DNA from: Paragonimus westermani
Taxonomy: Eukaryota; Platyhelminthes; Trematoda; Plagiorchiida; Troglotrematidae
NCBI GenBank assembly: GCA_008508345.1
Contig: QNGE01000977.1
Span: 22,925-86,924, forward strand
Length of the DNA: 64,000 bases
Direction: 5' to 3'
Shown here in pieces: positions 36,301 through 45,300 of this stretch. The position numbers and the translations under genes were made by a program. Position 1 is the first letter of the stretch. The number at the start of each line of letters is the position of its first letter. The notes beneath the pieces were generated by a model. The model saw nothing but the letters and a program-made list of their open reading frames with translations, was not told the origin of the DNA and did no database searches.

Positions 36301-39300
36301 CTGATTCGGTCACTGTGAACGATGGTCAAACGCTTGGTACCAAAATTTCACTTCCAGTCCAACGATTACACGAAGCTAGTCTGCGTACCTTGCTAGATAA
36401 TGGAAATCCTACATGCGTGACCTCTACAGCTTATTCCTCTGGTCTCCGAAACTTGCGTAATTCTCCCTCCACTGGTCCCAACACGGTTGAACTGGACCAT
36501 ACCGTTGCCGATACAGAGGAGGTAAGTCATTCCGACACTTGTCTTTCCTGTTTCCACGCAATGTGGAAGGAGTCTTGATGATGTGAAACTGTATCTGTTC
36601 GTTCATCTAATCCCTTCTGAAGTGAACATGAATGAATCGATGTCTTTGTTGTCACCTATATGTTCAATTTCGGGTTTTAGGATCCTGACTGATGTTGCCT
36701 ACTCTGCTGATTTTCACGATTACTGTTGCGATGATGCTTTGTAGAAGCAGGTTTTAGCTATCTTGCCTCGATCGTTTGCGCGTTGGTCGTATTCTTGCAG
36801 ATTTATGTCAACAAAATGGCTCAATGGGAACGACACCTGCCTGCTCACCGTACAGTTGGAAGATTTCCAGCTACCTCCATTGTTCCTTATCAAGTTTCTG
36901 GAGGACCGACAGTATTCGGTCCACATTCCGTGTATCGGATCGCACACCAAAAAACGACTCGCGTTGCAAGTGTTGACGATTTTACTTAGGTTTCTCCAAC
37001 AGCAAACCCCCAGCCCCTCAGATTTCATGTTGGCTATGTATTATTGTGTCGATTCTCTCGTTGCATCCATTTCTAACTATTTTTCTATTCACAACATCAT
37101 TTACTCACAGATGCATCTGCTAGTTTCTGCCACTGAGACGTATGAATGACGTAACCATCTACAGCAAAATGATGTTCTTTGCTTGATCCTCACACTTCTC
37201 ATAATGTCTGAAGCTTGAATACCGCTTGAGTAAAAACGAATTAAATGCTCATTGCAAGTGCCATTTCATCCATTTTTGATATTCAACTTAATGCGACGTG
37301 TTTACAGCGCAACAATGCTGAACACGGATACAGCGCGCTGTTACTAGCTAGTCGAACTGAATGGAACTATTGAGACTGCATGGAATAAAATGAGACATAT
37401 AGGATACTTACATACAAATCGAGAACTGACTCAGTCCTAACGCTCGTGTGTGTTAGCTTGGGTTTGTTGTTTATAGAGACAAAGCAATATACTATACATT
37501 GCATTCTAGCACTTCCAGTTAAATTTCTCACCTTTTTTTCACATCCGCAGTGCAGTGAACATATAATGTTTCAACAAGACAACTGCAGTCTACAAAACGA
37601 CGCAGGGTTCAAGACAGTAGTTGTTGTTAGCTATCATCAAATTGATAGAGTGTCCCGTGTTTATCTTTGACAGTTTGTGCTGTAACGCTTCTGCGCATGC
37701 TTGTACCACACTCGTTTCAAAGCGATAACTCCGATGGTTTAGAAATGAACATTTAGTATTTAGCAGCCACACCAGTGTGCTATTCCATCTCCTTGTGTTT
37801 CAGTTCCTTTGTTCGGAAGCTCATCGCATGGTAATTCGAGCTGTACGTCGGCACCTGTGTCCTGCGTTACGCGATCTGATTGAACATGGACTAATGAAAA
37901 AACGCTTATATTCCATTTCTGAAGAGTCTTCCAGTTTGCTCCAGCCGGGCAACTTTTTGCTTCGGCCAATATTAGGATGTTTCAGTTCACGAAAACGAGA
38001 GCCGATGGAAGATGGTATGGATCTAGTTGATGAGGATACTGACTATGAGGCTCAACAGATTTATAGCAATGCAAGGAAACGATCATCACACACGAAGCAC
38101 TCGGGTCCTCATGCGTGGCATGTATTACTGCAATTTTATCACTTGAAGGTCAGTAGTCGTACCGTTTTTCCGATCTATTTCAACTACTGAATTAAAGGTA
38201 GTAGTAATACGTTAAATAGCTACTTTGTTTCCAAGACGCACTGTGTGCGAACAGTTAGCCCAAAGAATGTACGCCTTAGGCCTGACGGTCTTCACCACGA
38301 TTGAATATTTCGATCTGTAATTTTAGGGATGTTGATCCCGTTGTTTTGGACAGGTGAGCGACTGTTGACCCTTCTCCACTAATGACTATAGCCTGAATTG
38401 AGTTACCCATCGCATTCGTTATTTACTACACTTTTTAGACTAAAATGTCTAGGCATCTCTTCTTTGGCTTGATCTTACTTTAAGGTGACCTAGGTGGCTT
38501 TTCCGTAGCCTTGCCTTATAAAATTGTTCAGTCATCTAAACTAAGCAGTTCATGCTTGCACACTAAGGCAGAGATTGGGAACAGAAACATTACCCTAAAC
38601 TCGCGGCATCGCGATAACCTACCTTAGCGAGTCTTCTTACTGAATAAGGTCAACATGTGCACCTTATGCTTGTCTGAGACAGGGCCTAGTTTGCCCAAAT
38701 AAGGTTTCCGTTTTGTCTAGGTCGTACCTGCTCTCCTTCACCTCTCTCTGTTTCAACTACTGTGGGTTATTGGCGCTTGATGATCCGGCTCGTTCAGAGC
38801 GCCTGTTAGTACAAACTTTCATAGTGTTTGGACTTTAGTGCAGTGTGTCCGTTTTCATTCCCTCTCGGTATTCCAAGTTTAGTATCATAATGTGAACAAT
38901 TCGAGGCAAACTCTTTGTGTTATTTTCAGGTTGAACTCCACTCAAATTTGATCGTAGCCTTCGCATTCGGATAGACTTTCCAGCCAAATCCCCTACTACT
39001 CACCAATATCACTTAGCAGGTTTGGTGAGATCGGAGATTTCAACCTGACTCAGAAGTCCTAATCGCGAGGTTATCGATTGGAGTTAACAGGACAATTACA
39101 GTGTCTGCTCTGAAGACAATCGGGTAACTTGATCGTTACTCACTGGCGGAAGTGGTTGAGTGTTGAAATATGATCGTGCCTAAATTGAGGTGAAGGGGGT
39201 AGTGATCAACACGATTGCCGCATGAACACGTGGCGAGACTTCTAACCTCAGCCATGGCAATGATGTGCACTACTGACGAGCTGTGATGAGAGCGAAACTC

Positions 39301-42300
39301 GTGTCTAGCGATTGGAAAGTCTATCCGTCTCTGAAAGTTTAGTGGCATTCAACTTGAAATTAACCCAATCCCCGACTACTTATCAGTTGTCTCAAATTGA
39401 CGCTGAATCACTGAGAGTTGACATCGAAACACAAAAATGATAATGAGACGTGATACAGTAAAAAGTATTAGTTCAAGTGTACCTGAGGGACAAGACTCAA
39501 TTGATTGGAATAACTTTCAGTGTTGCCAGACAATGAACGCACATTGTCGCCTATGCTTCTATTCTTGTCTATTTTCATTTTTGCTCAGGTCTCCACAGTT
39601 CAAAAATATTCCAATTAGGCTATTTTGTGATTTGACAGTTAAAACCATGTGTTCAGGCAGTCCTGTTGATTACATTGGCAGACTCGACTGATAGCAGGAA
39701 GGTTCGATTACGTCAGTCCTCGTGGCGTGTAGAGTCACATTCGATTTTCGGTATTCTGAAGTTGCTTTGATGAGGATTAATGGAGGTAATCTCTAAATTG
39801 GTACAGACGGTTGCGCTCAAATTAACCGCTCTAGTTTTCCCAAAAAATAGGGCGATTTACAACAAACACCTCTGGTCCAAAACCTCTTATTGTTTCGCGT
39901 TGAAAGATAACTTGTCACACACATCCATTATCTGCTGAACTGAGCCAATTCCGTGTTGTAATGGTAAACTGCTTGCCGCATATTTTCGATAAATGCGTGT
40001 TCTCTATTTTTTTGGCTCGTTAGAGGTCGTTCCTTTTTTATTTGGCTTTATTTCATATTTTATAGATATGCTTTTAATAATACGGCAACTGTTCCATCTG
40101 TTAGCAAGTTGGCTCTGTAAGTCGTTTCATTAACGTCTCCTGAATTCATGTTGTACAGCAGAACTGAGGTGAAGTAATGCAAACGTTGTTTGGTTCCGTT
40201 GTGGATCTGAATTTACCACCAAATGCATATAAGACAACTTGAGAATATTGCTATCATAGCTGCGATAGAACCAAATGTACGGTATGGTTGATTGGATTCT
40301 AGTATTTTCGAGCTTTCTTTTACAAGCATCTACGTGTAAACTACTTAGCGGTCCCAGCCTGTTGGTAGTTAGTATCATTTACGCTAAAAGTGTGCTACGT
40401 GAAAACCGATGTGGCAGCATTGACCAATTTTCATTTGTTTAACAGGTCCACTGCTCTTAGTGACTGTGCCTTCTGTTCAGGCTCATAACGGTTATAAATG
40501 AGTGTATAACACAAATCGCTTAATATGTTACGGTGAATACGGATTTCGGCAAATAACACAGATGCCGTCCATTCGAATCTCGTTTAGACTCTTTTCTGTC
40601 CGATGAGTCCACACAAGGACGAAATCCTGGTCTCAGTGGAATGTGGATTTGAGCAAGTGAACTTAAGGAAGTATTTCCAAAGCTTCACCTTCGTGGTCGT
40701 TACCAGTGCAAACTAGTTATGACATACACCGTATTCACATAGACAGTAGGGATGGATCTTGTGTATTTTTCTGTTTATTGCTGTAGTTGTTGCTGATGTA
40801 AGTTTTCTAGAGTATTTCCGAGTCACCGTTGCGGCCTACTTCACCGTGCGATCTAGTTGGCCTCGTAAGTGAGCGAATGTACGTATGCTTACTGCCGTTC
40901 AACATTGCCCGCCATCCTATCCATTCGTCGATCGGCTGTTGCGTGGGAATTGGACTATTTGTTATCCTACTTGATCAATATGGTTTGTTGTTTAATATAG
41001 TCGTTAACCCACATGTACTATAGTGTTTTACTTTCCTTCACAGCACGGACAGTTGTATAACGAATCACCAGCTCGCAAGCTATCAGAAAGTTTTCATTTG
41101 GACTCGTTTGGAGGAAAGACTATAACGCTTCGGCAGGTTAGTGTCATTATCTGACACACTACGTCCACCGCTTTTCAGAAACTTGGGTCACGTTGACCAC
41201 TATATCATGATGGCTTTGTTTGTTTTCTCAATCCAACGTTGGTTTTATTTGTTTTGATAGCCCCAAACATAATACTTAGGATACATGTCTCTATATCGGA
41301 ACTGTTCTCGCCGTATATTTTCCTCATCCTTCCTCCTGGCTCAGAACCTGTTACTGATCCCCCCAAACTCGTTTCCGCGACGTGAGTGTTTCACTTTCCA
41401 AACACCCTGTCATTTGGCTAACCGGGATTACCTAACCGAAATACAAAGCTCTCTGTTCACATGCACCCCGGTCTTACTCCTTCGAGTGTACACTGGACAT
41501 GAAGTATGTGATTCGGGTCACAAGTGGTTCAACGCAAGCCACTCGTGGCTACGTTTTACTCTAGGAGGTTTTGGACCAGCTCTTGATGACAGACTGATCC
41601 GCAAATGGATGCAGCCAACCACGTGTCGTCGTGTGCATCAAGTTAGCATGTTTGTCAGGGCATAATGTTGGATGGATATCGAGACATTAGGGTCTTCCTC
41701 TTTTTAATTCGCTTACCATTTGACTTGTGCTATGTGATTCAAGTTTCACAACGTCAGCTAAAATGGCGCAGAAGTCACCTGTGGTCTGTATCCGGCTGGC
41801 ATCGTATTCTTTTTCAATGTACAAATAGTCAAACCTATTCTAGTGGGCTATACTGAGTACTGGCACTTTTAAGCCTCATCACATTAACTTTAGCTTCACA
41901 GAGATCATAGTTTTTCTTTCTCACCTTTGCCGCATAGTTTTCTGCTTCCACGGGTTTTTCGCAAGTGTCGGAGGTTACTGTTTTCATGGTTTCTTCAACT
42001 TACGTAATCGATGTGAAGCTATCACTGACGGTCGTATGCTTTAACCAGCTCTTGCCGTAGTGTTTATGATACCCTAGATATCGACTCTGATCGTCAAACG
42101 CTTTCAGGTTATCTCGAACTCCACTTGCACAGATTTGGAGACTCTTGCTATGTATTTGTCCCTTACGTGATCGCAGAGCCACATGGCAGCAAGCTTAGAA
42201 CGGTATGGCCGCAAACTGTTGACTATTAGTGGTTTACACGATTGACATGTTTTTTCTCACAATGTATGCTTAAGGTGCGTGCGTGCGTAACTGTGTAGAT

Positions 42301-45300
42301 ACCGACTGAGTTGGGGTAGCAGCTGGATTTTGTCACATAAGTGGTGTGTGGTCGTGCACAATGCACTTTGATAAACCGCCATCGGACCCTTGCTGACGAT
42401 CAATAAACCGAGGAGAAGGATTCTTGTTTTTCGTTAGCGGCGTAAGGCACTCGTGGATCTTTGTCTTCTGATCGATTTCCATATTTATTTGAATCTGTTA
42501 AAAGTGAGGTTCACAGATATGACGGGCGAAACCTGCTATCAGGGTTGCTGTATATCATTATTGTTCTGATGTATTTTTCGATATTCGTATAGGAATCTGT
42601 GGTGATAGGTAGGTGATACCACACTGTTGTACACTTCAAGACCGTTGTAAGATGGAATAGTTGTGCCCCGACGATTGTGTACAAACGCGTAGGTTACCAC
42701 GTCGTGTTCATGTGGTGTATGCACGTCTGCGCTGGACACAACAGTCTGTGTCCAATGTATGACTTCCGCCCGGAGACACGCAATCCCTGAAATCATTGCT
42801 TATTTCATCAGAGTATTTCCAGTTTCCATTCCACAGAACAGACAGTATCATTGCTTACTGACACCATGAGATGGCGGCGATACTTTTTTATGGGTCTCTC
42901 TTCTCCAACTCAGAAGACTACCTTGATGAAGAGATATTCCGTGTCCATCTCTACTAACGGGGTATAAAATAAATTGCAACCCATCTAAATATTTTGTTCC
43001 TCTCCCATGCATGATACTAACTCCCCTATGATTGGTTATTGGATAAATGTGAAACACTTTTTTCTGGTCGAAATTATTGATTGATTTTTGTACTCTTCAT
43101 TGATATTCATTGCAATCTGTATTGTCCATGTCCCCATCTTTTAACTGTTGTATGTGCTATGAAGGGCTTAGCGGTACATTTGTACATAGATCTTGAAACT
43201 TTTTTGATACGCTTTTCTTTTAGTTTAGTTTTGGTGACTGTAACCGCTTTTGTCATGGACAAGAATTGCTTGCGTGTGTGGTAAACATTCTTGCCTATTT
43301 GGATGATATTTGAGTGTGACTTTGAAAAAGAGATCGCTAGTTGTAGAGGCGTAACCATTACATGGCCAGTACTGTAGCTTTAGTCACGGTTTATTGCAAC
43401 AGTTATTTCAAGAGGAAAGTGGCATCAAACTAAGGCGTAATAGGAAATTAGCTGACAGGGTAAAAACGGGGACTAATGTGTTATGCGTGTACACTACCAT
43501 ATCGGATGCTGACTCCAACCAGCCATTTGTAAACACGACGTTTACAAATCAGTGTTGACCTGTCAGCCCTACTGCTTAGGGCAGTGAGGTCTTCATCATT
43601 TGTAGCTACTTTGAAAAATGAAATTTCGAATGTTTTTGTCCTATAAAACAATCAGTTCCCTCAGGTTTTCTTCCGTGTCCATTTGCCTCAATCGGTTTTA
43701 CTTTAAAACAGTTCTATCTCTGGCCATGTTATCTTTTCATAAGCGCTTCTTCAACGCGATGGGTATTGTAATGGAGGCACACACTGCCTATCGGAGAAGC
43801 GAGGATTCCAAATTCAAAGCATTCGTTAGCATCGCTCTAAAGTAAGCATTTCTTTGACAAACTGCATCTCACTTTGACTATTAATCTAGTCTTTCTTGTG
43901 CTCTTCCGTTGCTTACTCTGTCTGTGTTCGGTTCAGGCTATTTGACTGATTGTTGCCTTAGAGTGAACAACTCTCCCTTTCAATCCGCCGAGCACTTACC
44001 ACAATGCACCCAACCTGTTCGCACATGAGAAGCAGTCCAACCGCATGTTGTGTTTGGTGCTGTTCAACTACCACACTACCCTGCATCTTTTCGACTTGTA
44101 AATGGCGTAAACTATCCTCAAGTTGGCTCAGACGTTGATCACTATGTGAAATGAATGCGCCAAGGTCATTTGCACGTTGTGCAAAATGTTTCTATTCTTC
44201 AGGTATAGAGCATCTCATTACACTCACTTATGATCAACTACGACTCATGGTTTCCTGCACCACCCCGGGTGACCTTCCGGAGGCCACCTAACAGATGGCT
44301 CTTCTCAGGCGTATGTTAATTAACAATTGATTGCTCAGCCTCTCGGAAAGTCCATTCTTTATTACAAGCCTAATCGTGGTGACATATCGGATCAGCTTCA
44401 CTCACGTTTCAGGTGATAGTTGTTTTTTTCTTATAAAAAAAACACAAACTCACCTGGTGCCACTCGGAATCTCATCGCTTCCCACTGGTCCGTTGACTGT
44501 TTCTTTTTACTGTTACGGCATTCTTGTTGGTTCTTTCACCTATGACAAATCGTATTCCTTTTCTACCAGGCGCCTGATAATTTTTGGACTTGGTGATGGC
44601 CGCATCACGTGCTCGGTGCACATGTTCAACCATGCTCATGTCCTCTCCAGTGTACTGGTTACAGCTGGGACTTGCTTACCTGTTGTTTCCGTTAGTTTAC
44701 TGTTGCGTTGCATTCTGTGCAACACTTCGTAACTAGTGTAGAGTACTTTAGTTCGTTCGCACTACTGAAATTTACATTACTTCTACTGATCTGCTACCCA
44801 TTTTGAATTAATTTATTTCTGCCCCACTGTCGTTTATTCGAATTACTGCTGTTTGCCGCCTATTTTTTTTTTGTCACGCGTTTTGAACTTTTTCGTATCG
44901 TTCTGTGTTCAGTGTTATGTTCATTTATTTACGGAAACACTGGTTTCACCCCATTCAAGACTTTTCATAAATGTTGTTTAACTGCCCTGACCGCACAGTG
45001 AAGTAGACTATTAGGATATTCTTACTTAGTTATCTCCATTTTAACATTCCGTCCATTGACTCCATCGAGCACAGACAAGTGTGTTCATAAATTGTTGCTC
45101 ATTCCGTTTTATCTCTTAGTGAAGGCCGATTGGTGCCATGGCTCCGTTTAGTGCTGAAACATCAATCCTTAGTCAATTCCATCTATCATCCATGGAGCTA
45201 CACCGTATCTACTGGTAAGTTCTCATAGTCCTATCCTACAAACAGAGATTAGCTACCAAACTATTCCTCGTTTTCATTTAGCTCGTAATCCTTCAATAAT

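Larger units (their letters stand above)
38149..41043 (+). other. RUNDC1 intron 9 (2.9 kb) with hammerhead motifs
   Basis: Holds a sense-oriented hammerhead repeat (38935-39400) and a second hammerhead-like motif (40590-40640). The remainder shows nothing recognisable. Confidence 0.7.

Noticed and set aside
41285..41665. 126-codon plus-strand open frame in RUNDC1 intron 10
   Set aside because: RUNDC1 exons 10 and 11 join seamlessly to match the family; the frame has no homology I recognise.
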